Shown here piece after piece: positions 36,119 to 48,808 of a stretch of DNA of 60,000 nucleotides (its first letter is position 1; each line of letters begins with the position of its first letter). Origin of the DNA: Membranipora membranacea. Lineage: Eukaryota > Bryozoa > Gymnolaemata > Cheilostomatida > Membraniporidae. Made by a program: the position numbers and the translations under genes. The notes below the pieces were generated by a model, which had not been told where the DNA came from, ran no database searches, and saw nothing but the letters and a program-made list of their open reading frames with translations. The stretch covers positions 11,903,387 to 11,963,386 of the forward strand of contig OU612069.1 of the NCBI GenBank assembly GCA_914767715.1, in the 5' to 3' direction.

Positions 36119-36262
36119 TCAAGACCTCGCATGGCGGCATGATATGCAGTTCTTTAGAATTTCTTTCGCATTCACAGAGGGAGTAAACTTGTCCTGTACG
36201 GACCCTGGGTGTTGGGCAGTGGTACCAGCACCGCTGTACGCTGCTCCCAGCATATCAAACAT
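36119..36262 (-). CDS. Short ORF of uncertain reality
   Basis: ATG at 36262 to TGA at 36119-36121, 47 residues, MFDMLGAAYSGAGTTAQHPG then SVQDKFTPSVNAKEILKNC. GC content is raised and composition protein-like, but no splice site fits the locus and the plus strand is also open here. Confidence 0.2.
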   Translation of the reverse strand: MFDMLGAAYSGAGTTAQHPGSVQDKFTPSVNAKEILKNCISCRHARS

Positions 36263-36927
36263 GCAAAGAAAGTCCACAGCACAATAAATAGTTTTCGGAA
36301 TTGCCTACACTGAAAACTAAAATATCACAAAATGATAGCTTCTCAAATTGCGTAGCTAGCGGAACCATCAGTGTAGCACTTAAATTTGTCTGGAGGCAAT
36401 TTCAAAGACCAACTCTGATCAATCGCTCAGTTGATTAACATGAAGCCTCGTATAAGTAATGTCAAACCAGACGCAAGATCAAGACACATACACATAGACT
36501 TGTTTTACTGCGAAATAACCAAATTCAGCCCACAAATGAAGTAAGAACCCTGGACACACTATTCTAATACCAATTTAGAAGTTTGTCTATTTTATATTAG
36601 ATCAATTTTGATCTAATTTACAAGCATCCAGATCCCCCCCTCCATATTGTCTAGCTGCAGACAAAAGAGATCCCAGAACTAATGGCCTATTTTACATAGA
36701 GATATGATGCGCTTATAACACAGATCTGGGAGCAAATATCTTCAACTGGCTTGATCGCTTTTGAAAGTCCAGAACATTGTATTTTGGGATATACTTTAAA
36801 ATAGCCCTTGGTTCTAGAATAAATCGGAATCTGACATACAGATAGGAGTCGCTAACAAAACAGATCTATGAAGAAATTAGTCTATGACCTATGATCTGTG
36901 ACCAATGACCTTTCAAACAGATCTTAC

Positions 36928-36996
36928 CTTCTTATGCCCTTTATTATGAGAGCTATGGCGTCTCACCATGCGCATCCTTCGCGCATGACCCGGCAT
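36928..36996 (-). CDS. Array first exon (MPGHARRMRMVRRH...)
   Basis: ATG at 36996, 23 codons, start MPGHARRMRMVRRHSSHNKG, end HKK, strong donor GTAAGATC in phase 0. Very Arg/His-rich, no acidic residues. Confidence 0.65.
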
Positions 36997-38022
36997 CCTG
37001 AATTCGTTATCCAATCAAAATTAAGACGGCTGACAAATACCAAAGTCTTGAGAATCTTGATACTAGCGTCTTCCAGCTAACAGTACGGAGAACCGGAGAT
37101 GAGACTAACGCTGACGAAGAGAAGCTGCTATCCGAACAGCAGTCCAAAAAGAACTAACTACAGTAACAGTCCAATTTCGCTGACGCTGCCAGAGAATAAA
37201 CAGCCTATTATAACAGGTGTGAACACCAAAAAGGACCCCATTAGATGTTTTCAGCGCTCTTGGATTAAATAACACTACACATGAATTAAGTCATTTAAAT
37301 CAAGACTAACACTTTGATTGAATTTGAAAACAAAAGCTCGTGAAAAGGAAAACTTTGAGAGAGTGCCACTAGACTAGCCTAAAACAACATGGAGTGCTTA
37401 ATTGAATATTTCCCTTTTGATCCTTTCAATGATGCTGCGGAATAGAGAGAGGGTGCCCAGGGGCACTATTCTCAATTGGTACCTGAATTAATGTTGTGGA
37501 CTTGTGAGAAACTATTAGCAGTTGAAACAATAACTCAACAAATAAAACTGCTAGAGCTACGGGGCCCTTACTGGGATATTTTTGTAATAATATCCAGCCT
37601 GATCTGAGGATCTGAAGCTATAATTTATTTTGAAAGCCAACAGTTGGTTTGTAAAACAGCATATTTTGAAGCGATCAAGACCATCTCATGATTACTTATC
37701 TCAATTCTTGCTCATCATTACATCACCACCTTCAAAACTTCAGATCTTAAATTCCTTCCCGCCCTTTGTTGATAGATTATGGTCTTAGTTGTGGATTTGT
37801 TTAGGGCCTGGAGCAAGATAAAACAAGAGAAGACAAATTCAAGGAAACCTCATTGGCAATAATCTATTATCTAATAAACAAAGGGAAACTGGCAATCAAT
37901 CATAGTAAGTAACAGCAAGCAATAGATTTTTTTGTGATTCTTAGATGGCACCAAGATAAACCAGAAACTAAAAGTAAATTTAATAATGGAACGAAATATT
38001 TGAGACAATTAACTGCACTTAC

Positions 38023-38061
38023 ATCAAACACTGCTCCAGTTCTCCTTTGTTTGGAAGACAT
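38023..38061 (-). CDS. Array first exon (MSSKQRRTGAVFD)
   Basis: ATG at 38061, 13 codons, strong donor GTAAGTGC in phase 0. It is only about 315 bp from the next member at 38376-38438, the closest pair in the array. Confidence 0.55.
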
Positions 38062-38375
38062 CAAAGAAAGATTCAATAGAATAACCGACAGATCAATGTG
38101 ACCAAACTCTTGCAAACTAACCTCACAACCTCCAATATCAAAATGTCAACTCACTCAGCTAAAATAGATCAGCTAAGAAACGAGCCTACTGAATTACATC
38201 TATACTGAAAGTGTCTCAACGTGGAACAGATTAATAAGCCCGACTGCCAACTTATAGATGGCATCAAGCTGGTCCCCTTCAAAACAAATATGATATAACA
38301 TGGTAGCACCTGCAAGCACCGACCTGCGACTGTCATGACGGTATTGTGCACAGGTGCGCGGTGTCACTTACTTAC

Positions 38376-38438
38376 CCTTTTCAAACGATCGCGATTCTTA
38401 CTTGCTGACGTCCAGTGTCGAAGTCCATGTGATGGCAT
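38376..38438 (-). CDS. Array first exon (MPSHGLRHWTSASK...)
   Basis: ATG at 38438, 21 codons, start MPSHGLRHWTSASKNRDR, end LKR, donor GTAAGTAAG in phase 0 with a second GTAAGT overlapping it. Confidence 0.65.
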
Positions 38439-39614
38439 TATTATTTATACCTAACGACACCTGCCAGATAACTTGTTCCAAATGCTGTCTTAAGATTATT
38501 GCAACAAAACAGAAATCATGGGAACCAGGGCTCAACAAATATGATGTAGGAAGCCACTACCTCTTGATAGCTAATACATACACTTGCAAAATGTATCATT
38601 GAATTCATAGCGGTTTTCTGATAACTTAACTTATACTCATCATATTTTCTATGCGTTTGACTAATCGTTCATTAAAATTGCCTACAAACAATAACAGGTA
38701 GCTAAATATTACAATGAGGGACGGCTAAAAGTGATTGACCTGAAAACTGTTTAGTGCTACAGATTTGCACTCAATGGCAGTTTGCACACTGATCATAATG
38801 AGTTAGCGTAGAATTGATTCTGTATAATATCCGTTAATACATTTTAATGTAATGTCAGCACCGTGCATTTTGAGAAGTTAATTTGCGAGTCATCAATAAT
38901 TCTATATCAACAACAGTCACCTCAACAGTTATTCACTACCGAATAAAATGATAATTGGTTATTAATGCAACACGCAATCATGCGGGACCACTTGACCCCC
39001 AAGAGAATACAACTACAAAAAACTCTGCCTTCATGACTCATACATGAAAGGGAGATGGAGGAGAAAAGTAGCTATGACAAGAGAAAAAGTTCTCTATTTC
39101 ACACAGGCTTGAAAAGTTCAAATAATTACACAACCTCAATACAAAATATAAACTCCTACCTAAGGTAGTGAATATTAGTGCTGGGTAACATAAAATAATT
39201 CCAAACAAGCCAAATACTATCTGCTAGCTAATATTTGCGTCATGAGAGAGTAAATACAAAGTTTTTACGAACGAAACTATGGCTGCGATAAGCTAAAATC
39301 CATCAAACCGCATTAAGAGTACCTATGTTAACAATTGAACCACAATGCAATGTTCTGGATTTCCCAGTGACATCAAATCTCACACTTGAATGAGATTGAA
39401 TTACAAAACAAAATAACAGTTTGCTTTGTTACAATATTGCCAACACGCCCTATTGCAAGTGACTGAACAACACAAACACCAACATAAAATTGTTATGATA
39501 TCGTGAACCTAAACTGGCCCTGAAACCAGCCCCTCTCTCCAGGCAGCGCCCAATTACCATAGGCAGAGCCTGGTCACTGCAGAAGCACAGGCCCTGCCTG
39601 ATGAGAACACCCAC

Positions 39615-39662
39615 CTTTTTAACTTGATTATCATCCTCGTCCCCTTTAGATTTGGGTCGCAT
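39615..39662 (-). CDS. Array first exon (MRPKSKGDEDDNQVKK)
   Basis: ATG at 39662, 16 codons, donor GTGGGTG in phase 0. Mixed charge: basic ends around an acidic DEDD core. Confidence 0.5.
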
Positions 39663-40239
39663 GGTGATATCAAGATTACGGGCATCAACAGAACTATTTT
39701 CTCAGATTTTGTCCAGATAACGTAACTGTAACTGCTTGCAGTGTAAAATATCAACGTGCCGTGTGGCTTCAGTAATATACCAAAATGCTGTGTAGCTTTC
39801 AATTTGGTAAAGTAATGACTAGTATGGGATAATCAACAGATGCAATACTCCCCTTCAATCAATAGAAAACTTCCAAAAATACGAAATAAAGAACTAGTAA
39901 AGCCGCTAAGTTGATACTATGTCCAAAATGTCTAATTGACCCAAATCACCATAAAACAACCGTCAGTGTTATAGCCCTATGGTCTTTTCCCAACTATCTA
40001 GCAATATAAAAGTGGGTAAACATATTTAGATGAGCCAGACACCAAAAAATAGCAGTGAGCGTTGAAGTATTGATAACTAAATTATACACCAAATTGTAAA
40101 CGCAAACAACGGACAGAGTCTACTCCTACTCCAAATACTACTATCATCAAGTGCATTCAAAAGGAAAATTCTAGAGATGGTAAACGAAAGCATCATTTTT
40201 GCCAGGAACACAACAGAAGTAATAATTAATTCATCTCAC

Positions 40240-40430
40240 CTTGTTATATCTTCTTCCAACCATTTTTGGACAGTGAGTTGATTTTCAATAATATAACCTA
40301 ATGATTCGAGATTCATCTCATGAAGGGTATCCCAAGTTGTGATCAAATCAATATGTCCAAAACATCGAAGCTTTTGGCATTGACCATTGCTGTGAGAAAT
40401 AGATATATGATATAACCTGCAAAAACTCAT
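40240..40430 (-). CDS. Orphan exon, acidic helical peptide
   Basis: A very good acceptor (TATATCTATTTCTCACAG) at 40390 and donor GTGAGATG at 40239 bound a 150-nt open exon (40240-40389, phase 2 to 2) encoding 49 residues including FGHIDLITTWDTLHEMNLES and LTVQKWLEED. The frame also continues upstream to an ATG at 40430 (MSFCRLYHISISH). Composition is protein-like and unlike the array. No partner exon of matching phase was found nearby, so the gene it belongs to is unknown. Confidence 0.4.
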
Positions 40431-41965
40431 TCATTCCTAAAATAAAAGGCTAGCCAAAAAACCGCTGCTGCTGAGCCTCATTTAGCGAAAAATCATTGTC
40501 AAACCATCACTAATATTGACCTTTTTATAGAGTGCCTGAGGCTAATAATAGGGTGTTTATACATTAATGATTCCTAAGCCCAGATAATCTTATTAAATTC
40601 TCAGCTTGTTAGATGGGGGTGTCTGGGAGAAGTGTCTAGGCTGCGGAATTTTGCGCATCCTAAGATATCATCTGCAGGAAGCTGTGCAGGGATTAAGATA
40701 AATTGGATGTTCTGTTCTATTAAAAATAATACACTGATTAAAAATAGGAATTCATATGAATATTCGGATGGCATAGAGAAGAGTGATTCACAATATAAGA
40801 GAGGCTAGCTTAAGTGTTCAAACACTGGCTGTTGCATACCATGATCATTCACATCCCAGATTCTGATCTATCGTTGATCAGAATGCAGTCTATCTAGGTG
40901 CCACAACCAGCAACCCAAATTTAAACCCCAATACTTTTGGCTTCTGCTAGAAAAAGTTTAGGTTTTTGAGTACCGTGTTTGCACAACACAGCCTTACTTT
41001 TTGTTAACATGTGAAAATGTCGAACAAGCTGATGGGGTATTATTACCAGAATACTTTTACATCAGTAAGATGATCGTTAATGATCTTAACAATCAAACCA
41101 AAACCTCATCAATACGTCAGCTAGGCAGGAGATACTGGAAAGCCGATAGCCAACCACATGCACAGATGTCCGAAATGCCACTGCTGCGACATCAAATTAC
41201 CTTGTACTAATCATCAAAGGTATAAGGATTACCAAAATTCAAAGCATAGTCACAATAATGTCTTTTTTTGTGCATTATAAAATGCCCATTTTTAGGAAAA
41301 TGAGAATCACTAACATACTGATGAACTTTGGGCTTTTGAAAGATCTTAACAACAAGGTCAACTTATAGAGTCAGAAAACCTCAACGGGCCTCCCTTCCTA
41401 TTAATATTATAGTAAAAGCTGAATTCCCATAACTCATCACAACCAAAGAATCCTAAGCGAAGCTGAGAGTTTGATAAACAAGGACAGACAACTTCAAGTT
41501 AGCAACCCAATGATTCATACACGTTTTAAGTTTTCAAATCTAGAACAGAACACAATTCCTGGCTTGGTGTGAAAATCCAATCGTGGCAGGCTCCATTAAT
41601 CATAAGATGCCAAAACAGAGCAGTGAACCTTAGTAATATTCCAATGTTCTTTTACAACACTTCAGATTGAACTATGTCGAAATCCAGTCAGTTTCTCCAA
41701 ATCAAGTCTGTATACTATTCTATATGGACAACAAACAGATAAAAAAATCTACCACAAAGATAGCATAACTCCGTGATCTACAGAGTAGTTTGCTTACAGA
41801 TGCAAAACAGAACTAATCCATTCGGTCAAACAGGAACTAAACTACTCTTCTAGGTGTTCTCTATAAGGTGTCAAACAGGAGAGTTACTATCTACCACCAC
41901 ACCACCACACTGAGTCGTGTCTGTGCGTATACCAAGATTCAGACCTTCCATACAAGTAGGGCTAC

Positions 41966-42025
41966 CTGCGGCTGGCCGTTCATACCCCCAAACATTCCTC
42001 CTCTGCTCCTCTGGTGATGAGACAT
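41966..42025 (-). CDS. Array first exon (MSHHQRSRGGMFGGMNGQPQ)
   Basis: ATG at 42025, 20 codons, donor GTAGCC in phase 0. The Arg/Gly/His composition matches the array. A longer overlapping frame (41871-42065) has no ATG-donor arrangement that fits. Confidence 0.55.
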
Positions 42026-42907
42026 GGCTATTCCAGGAGTTATCCTCTTCTGCTTTCAGTGACAAGGCTAAGAACGTCCCGTCTGCAGTCGAGATTGTTA
42101 ATAAAGATCCGGATTATGCCTTCTTAGGTTCGCAGCGGGTTGGATTCTCTCATATCAGAATTAGTTTATGTGGTCAATGTTTTTAAATATTCCTCTTTTG
42201 TGTAGTTAAAACGTTTTTTTCCGTGGATCCAAAACTCTCTGTCTCGGTCTCAGTCATTAGAAAGCACTTTGTCACAGCTTTTCCATAGAACTCCTAGAGG
42301 CAATTTTCCACAGGTTGAGAATCTTTGTGTCGAAGCTCATGAACAAACACGATATTTCAGAGAGTGTAGAAAATGAATAACTCCAACACTAAAATTTACT
42401 CATGATCAACTAAGACAGACAACAGATATAAGCTAACTGGTTCAGCTAAGACCTCGAAAGCTTCGATAATAATTATAAGCTCTTAAATCATTTCACAAAT
42501 CCAGATTCCTAGCCATATTTACATACAAATTCATATCCTAGTACTGATTTTCATTTACTCATCAAAGGAAATAAATAATCATGATATTTTGATACAATTA
42601 CAATAAGGATAACATTCGTATTAATCTATGATATTAATTATGGGAGATTGAGTTCATAGCATCAAACATTTACTAGAACAAGGCCAGAATGTGATTCAGC
42701 TCAAATTCTAGGTCCATTCATGCTAGGATTAATGAGTACAGTAATATTGTCTGCTAATTCCTAAGGTTTTGAACAAAGGGTCAATATTTAAAGCAGGAGA
42801 ATGAATTCCACGCTGAAACGAAGTTCGATAGGACACCATGTGATCGGAACCAAACACCAATACCCACTTCTACTTCTGTACAAATTCGCTGCTTCTATAT
42901 TAGAAGA

Positions 42908-43010
42908 AGTTTGGTTCATTTGCCTACATTCCTGTTGCTCCCTTCCACTGGTCATGCGATGTGACTAGTGGAAGGGAGCAACAGGAAAGCAGGCAAATGG
43001 ATTAAACTTG
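42908..43010. mobile_element. MITE family C copy (near-perfect hairpin)
   Basis: Two arms of about 50 bp are almost exact reverse complements (AAGTTTGGTTCATTTGCCTA at the left; AGCAGGCAAATGG, AAACTT at the right). Other, more diverged copies at 18636-18745 and 22219-22328. Confidence 0.75.
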
Positions 43011-43378
43011 ATCTACTTCTATATGCTTAAAACCTATAACACTTGTATTGCTACATCAAACTGTGCTGTAGCCAAGCCCCTTCAAATTATATATACATAT
43101 TTGTAACAAATTTCACTGAAATGGGCAGCTTAGGACTTCGCTGGTCGACAACTAAAATAGGATGCATTTAGCACTGAGTACTTGAAGCATTGAAAACCCG
43201 CTATATTTACTCAAAACAATGGTCAGAAAAACACAAGAGCTAATGGTGAAGTGCAGTGTAACAAAAATTTATCTAATTTGACCATGCCCGTCAGACTCTT
43301 TCAGCCAGACATGTAAAAGAAGAATCAAGGTACAGAATATCTTTTTTTGCTATGCTGATCTAAAATCCAAAAAGACCT

Positions 43379-43476
43379 CCCACAATGCATCAATAACCTG
43401 CTAATCCTGAGAAGACCAGGTCAAGCTCATATATGTTATCAATGAGCCAAGAAGTGCAGAAAATTGCATTGTGGGA
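43379..43476. mobile_element. MITE family A copy
   Basis: Ends CCCACAATGCAT and ATTGCATTGTGGGA are inverted, about 98 bp in all. It lies downstream (left) of array exon 43607-43660. Confidence 0.6.
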
Positions 43477-43606
43477 CATGTAAAACCCTGCAATACTGGA
43501 TACAGACTAGTAACTGCGCAAGGATGAATTAGCCTTTTACCAAACAGAACACACAGAAGAGACTCGAGCCAAACAATGAACTCAAAGGATCAGATCTTAA
43601 ACCTAC

Positions 43607-43660
43607 CATCATAAGATATCTTCTTCTTCTGTTGTGTCTGTTATTGCGAGGACCCGGCAT
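43607..43660 (-). CDS. Array first exon (MPGPRNNRHNRRRRYLMM)
   Basis: ATG at 43660, 18 codons, donor GTAGGT in phase 0. Six Arg in 18 residues. Confidence 0.65.
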
Positions 43661-45301
43661 TGTCGAAGACTTGCTGTAATAACTTTTAACTCGACCAACT
43701 TTGGTTGTTAGACCGAAGGGACCTCAGCAGTGTGTAGCGTATCACCTGAATATTGATATTTAAATATTCACAAAACACTGACAGCCCTTCGTAGGCAGCC
43801 CTTTCGATTTAGTTTTCGTTTTGAAGCTCTAGAATCAATGTAGAGTGCTCTGCCCTGCGCGGATATGTCACTTCGGTCAGTAGCTACAAATAGCTGCGAG
43901 ATACGCTTACGGAGTGACCTGATGAACCCAGAGATACTAAAAACTCATTGAGGAAGCTATGTGAATACTCAGGTCAAGCATTTAACGCCTCGTTACAAGT
44001 TGTTCAGCCTCTCCGATAGAGCGATACTGTCTTGCGTCACCCTAACTCTCTCTAGCGAGCAGTCAATCATCAATAAAGCTCAATGTTAGAGTAGCTATCA
44101 AATTCACCATCAGTCCTTTGTCTGACCAATTGATTCTTGGGTGAGGAAAAGAACCCAACAAAGATTCAGACTATCAGATTTTTAAACAAACAAATAACTA
44201 TTGCCTGTAGCGAAATTAGCAATAAAAACAAAGCCGCTAGGGCTGTGACAGCAACGTCTTTCGTAAGTAGACACCTCCATAATTATATCCTACGCATAAT
44301 GAAATGTTGCATGGTACAAATTTTCTACCGTAAATTCCTCTGACACTTCTTCGTCTAGAGAAATATAAATTTTTTTAAAAATGGCATTCCTCTACAAAAC
44401 ACAGAATTTTGCACAACTCTAGATTGTTTCAGCTCTAGGTATCACAAAAGCAATCGCATCAAGCTTATCTCCGTTCCAATACAAGTGACTAATATAACAA
44501 TTCTTAATCTCCTCCACTTTTAATCAGGGAATCAACAGGAAAAAGTATATTTTATCAATATTAATCAAATAGGATGTTCACCAAGGGGCAAATTAACCAG
44601 ATTTGTGGCAACACATTTGTCTGATGTCTGAGTTTGGACTAGCGCCTATATCTCAATTCTTAAAAGATGGGCTTAAGGTCAGACTGCTTTTCTCTCATCC
44701 TCTGCATTTTCCACTGTTAGGTTTTATAGATTTACACTAATTTAACCTTGGATGTCCAGTTGAAACAATAAACGTGCTCGCAGGGTGATGTGTGTTTACC
44801 AAAGCTGATACATCTTGACTAGATAGTGTGAGTTTGTGACAAACTCTCTGGAAAGACAGGTATAATATGCAATGAGCGATAAACAATCAATTTGGCACCA
44901 TACAACTTCAGGAAGAACCAATCTAGAAAACCATCTGATACACTCTGTATGTATAATGGATTGTAGAATATCTTAATGTCCGGAATATCTGTATCTAAGC
45001 AAGGAGTTTGGGATTTGTCTCAAATGCTGTGATCTAAGGAAACCAAACGCTAAAAACACAAACTAGGAGTTATCAACTCTCAGATAATCATTAAACAGGC
45101 CTCAATATCTGCAAAATGCTGGATTAATTCAGCGAACTTGATGTAGGTTTGGAGAACTGGATAGAAACCTGATGCTTTACAATAATATGTTATTATTTGT
45201 CAATATGAATAAATTATGATTTATGATGTGAATGAATTGATGATATTAATAATAACATTACTTAAACTTATTTAAATAATTGTGTAAATAGAAACACAAA
45301 C

Positions 45302-45550
45302 CTGCTGCATGTGTCTGCCTCTGACAGCATGGCGATTACTTAATCCAGATCTACCTCTCGTCCCACCACTACCACTCACTCCTGTCCTCCCCCTTGTACC
45401 TGTCCCGCCGCTACGCCCTTTGTTACCCCCTGCTCCACCTTTACCCGCTCCACCTTTTCTCCCTCCTCCACTTCCACCTCCTGATCTCATTTTACACCTG
45501 CCTGCTCTGCTCGAAGATGAGCGATTGTTCGAGCCCGACGAATGCTTCAT
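45302..45550 (-). CDS. Array first exon (MKHSSGSNNRSS..., Gly/Arg repeats)
   Basis: ATG at 45550, 83 codons: Ser/Arg start (MKHSSGSNNRSSSSRAGR), long Gly-Lys/Arg repeats (GGAGKGGAGGNKGRSGGTG), end AVRGRHMQQ at donor GTTTGTG, phase 0. It resembles RGG-type RNA-binding or nucleic-acid-associated tails in composition only. Clearly GC-richer than the flanks. Confidence 0.65.
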
Positions 45551-46111
45551 TATGATGCCCTTTTTTCTCTCTGCTGCCGAGTTTTAAGCCTAATCAAATT
45601 TGACGGAGATGTTAAAGTACCAAGTCTGGGTCAGAGCGCTGACGCAATTTTTGTACTATTTTAGTACAACGGAAGTTTTATGGTATGTCCGGGCCTAAAT
45701 GCCCATAATAACGGCTGACTCTGCTAAACCTTGTCTCTAGAATGACAGCGATGGGGGTTAACATTATTCTTGGCTAATGGTTATTAAAGATTAACATTAT
45801 GGTTTATGTGATGACCTCTTTTTGAGTGTTAATTCAATGTCATAATGAGGTTTATTGCTAATTAATCTTAGTCTTACATAATGTTACAACATGGTATTTA
45901 TCATTAAAAAGTCTATACTCGTTAGTGCTGATGAAAAGTGCTGATACCAAAGTCCTCAGAGACATTGAAAAGCACCATGCTATAAATATATATTAATACA
46001 TAGATAGAATATACAATATATATAAAAATATATTATATGATATGGTATAAGATATTTGCAATTGCTCTTATTCAAAACTTGAGGCGGCTCCTCATTCATA
46101 ATGAAATTTAC

Positions 46112-46141
46112 ACTCCGATAAATTATCAAGCTACGACCCAT
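46112..46141 (-). CDS. Weak candidate array first exon (MGRSLIIYRS)
   Basis: ATG at 46141, 10 codons, donor GTAAAT in phase 0, the donor type used at 30257. Too short for certainty. Confidence 0.25.
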
Positions 46142-46282
46142 CTCTCAGATATACCAATTACACACAACGATATTACTTTATAAATGAACATCTTACAATA
46201 ACCCACCTAGTGTGGACATTACTGTACAATCATTACAAATAAGCTTGGGGCAGAGTCAGTTTTGTGAATTAGGAAGTATGGT

Positions 46283-46411
46283 CACCCAGGGGTGCTGAGT
46301 GCTAGGACAATCAATTTAGAAAGCTCCCCCTGGTGAGACTTGAACTCATGACTCCTGTGGCACTAATCCCCTGGCAGTGAATAGCCGCAACACTATCCAC
46401 AGGGGGTTAGA
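46283..46411 (-). mobile_element. tRNA-derived SINE, copy 1
   Basis: Same layout as 48282-48432, diverged (box B region GAGTTCAAGTCTCACC). Both copies are on the minus strand in the first-exon array. Confidence 0.6.
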
Positions 46412-47717
46412 ACGAATAAATGTGTAAAATTTGATATTATTTTTAATGTTACAGGTATTTGTTTTATCATCCATCTGAAATCAAATAAAACCGTAAGAAA
46501 ACAAATAAAACTGGGTGCCTGATCACAGTGTTACCTGCTCAAACCCACCACAGAGCTCAAACTAATAATTGAGATGCACCTACTATCCATTAAGAGATGA
46601 AGAACAAGCCGGCACACAGCTAAAAATGAGAAGTCATGCCAACCACCAATAGAGTTAAATATTAATGCCCAGATAATTGCTCAACAGTGAAAATTCACTT
46701 TTCAGGTGAAAGAACCCAAAAGAAAAACAACACGAACCTGCTCAAAAAATAACTTCATAAAAGTTAAATCAAACGATGAAAATATCTTGTAATGACAAAT
46801 TTGCAACTGATTGGAGACTTAGTTATGTAATCAGTTTGCAGACAATTATAACACAGAGTAAGGATATGTCCTTACTCTGGGTGCCATAATTGAGAAGTCA
46901 ACTCGTTGCTGTAATCTCAAAGTGAAATAAACGGAGTGAGACAACTCCAAAGTATACCTTGCTTTATTTGTAACAACTATCAGCAGAGAGTTTGGTACTC
47001 CCTGAGCAAACATACTATATATAAATATATATATACACTTTACATAATATATAATATGCATGGATTTTTGTTGGTTTACTTCTTGATTATCATATACTAT
47101 AGATAATGATATGACATGGTATGTTAGCCATGCAATAATTAATGAAGGTGGAATATGTTATTATTGACAACTTGGTTGCCACAACTGCATTGCATTTCCA
47201 AACCGGTAACTAACCTGTGTTGTGATAGTATATTTTTGATTCAACTTCCAATCAGTGAAGACAAATTATTACCAATAGATAGGGAAACGATCACCCTTTT
47301 ACAAGGACACCAGTTCAAAACAGCAAATACTTCTAATGGAAGCCACCCTTTATCTGCTTGCCCGTTTTGATAACATTACCAAACCACTTGAAAAAATCAG
47401 ATCACATTATATAAAGTGGCCAACAGCTAGCGATGATAAACCATTGCATTTTAGGGCATGCCTTGCCTTGTCTTTGAGAAGGGGCTGGCCAAAGAAATTT
47501 GAACCAACCTGAGATCAGGTCTCAGGAACCCATAGAACTCAAACAATAGGTCATGCACTTGTATACACTTGAAAAGATATGACACCTAACACGCCTAGTC
47601 TGCAACCATCGCGACCTTCCAATGACACAGTAAGGCGTTAAAAAGGGGATGAATATCTGCGGTGAATTCAATGAAGAACAGGTGACAAAGATGCCTCCCA
47701 ATAAATACTTGTCTTAC

Positions 47718-47783
47718 ATTTGAAGCTCCTTGGCCACCTTGCCGTCCATGATGATTAGAACCTCCACCTTTGCGAGATCTCAT
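47718..47783 (-). CDS. Array first exon (MRSRKGGGSNHHGRQ...)
   Basis: ATG at 47783, 22 codons, start MRSRKGGGSNHHGRQGGQG, end ASN at donor GTAAGAC, phase 0. The frame is open further upstream but the ATG gives the array-type peptide. Confidence 0.6.
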
Positions 47784-48281
47784 ATTTAGATATCTATCCT
47801 CACTAACACATAAAAAGAATCGCGGCCTTATACCTGGCAACTTTACTGCAAGACTGAATGAAGTTCAAGACAATTATTAGATTGCGCTTAAACTCAAAAA
47901 CATTTTGCAAAATATGAATACAAATTAACTACAGGTGGATTCCGTTCGGTTACGGCTAGTGAAATTATAAATAATTAGGTCAACGTAGATTAGATTTTGG
48001 TAATTTGCCCAGGCTAGATAACAAAATTAACTGTTATACGTAACTAAAAAAAGTATTTGAACTAGAAATTTTTACACCTAACAGTGGTGTGATTAGCAGT
48101 TAGTGAACTAGACAATTTGTAATTGTGTTATAGGTCGCAAGTTCAAGCAACGTTTATAGGCGTCGTTAAAGTTGTTGTGTTGATCAGAACAAGCCAATGC
48201 ACTTAATTTTTCTCAGGCAACCTTGACGGACATTGCGGTCAAGAAACAAACAAATACATCATTTCAGAACTATCATCCCAA

Positions 48282-48432
48282 GGTGCAGGAGAGGTATACA
48301 CCCGAGGGTGCTAGGGGCTGGAACAATCAACCTTAAAAGCTCCCCAGTGGGACTCGAACCCACAACTCCTGGGGCACTTATCGCCTGGCCGTGAATAGCA
48401 AGCGCGCAATCCATCTCACCATCCCTACTCTC
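48282..48432 (-). mobile_element. tRNA-derived SINE, copy 2
   Basis: Read on the minus strand it has a tRNA-like head (ATGGTGAGATGGATTGCGCG, then box B GGTTCGAGTCC at about 48350-48360) and a non-tRNA body (GAGCTTTTAAGGTTGATTG). A related copy is at 46283-46411. Confidence 0.65.
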
Positions 48433-48730
48433 CATTGAACAAATGTTGCTGATGAGCATTAGCAAATCATCTTAGACATTTTAGCAGATCTCAAAAAACA
48501 TGTTGTTGCGCTTATAAAATGGTCGAGACCACTGATTGTGTCATACAATTGTTGAATATCTGACCCCAATCCTCTGTTGGTTGAATATCAATATACACAT
48601 AATACATATGATACATATTATATTACTATAATTATATAATACCATCTACAGCAGCATGAGAGACTATTGCAATGGGTAGTGAGGCTCGACATCACTAAAA
48701 CAATACACAGGGTTAATTTATTTTAATTAC

Positions 48731-48808
48731 CGAAGTCCTCGATGTTCTACGCCGAGCCTTGCTGCCTCTTTTCTTCACTTTAATGGCAGCGGATTTTCCG
48801 GCTGGCAT
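48731..48808 (-). CDS. Array first exon (MPAGKSAAIKVKKRG...)
   Basis: ATG at 48808 in good context (AAAATGC), 26 codons, start MPAGKSAAIKVKKRGSKARR, end RTSRTS, donor GTAATT in phase 0. It resembles protamine or histone-tail peptides in composition. Confidence 0.65.

Noticed and set aside
39450-39600. MVIGRCLERGAGFRASL before GTTCAC
   Set aside because: Partly array-like, but the donor is poor and the frame is simply the read-through of exon 39615-39662's neighbourhood.
45309-45587. Pro/Leu-rich plus-strand ORF
   Set aside because: It is the complement of the Gly/Arg-rich exon 45302-45550, whose ATG and donor fit the array.
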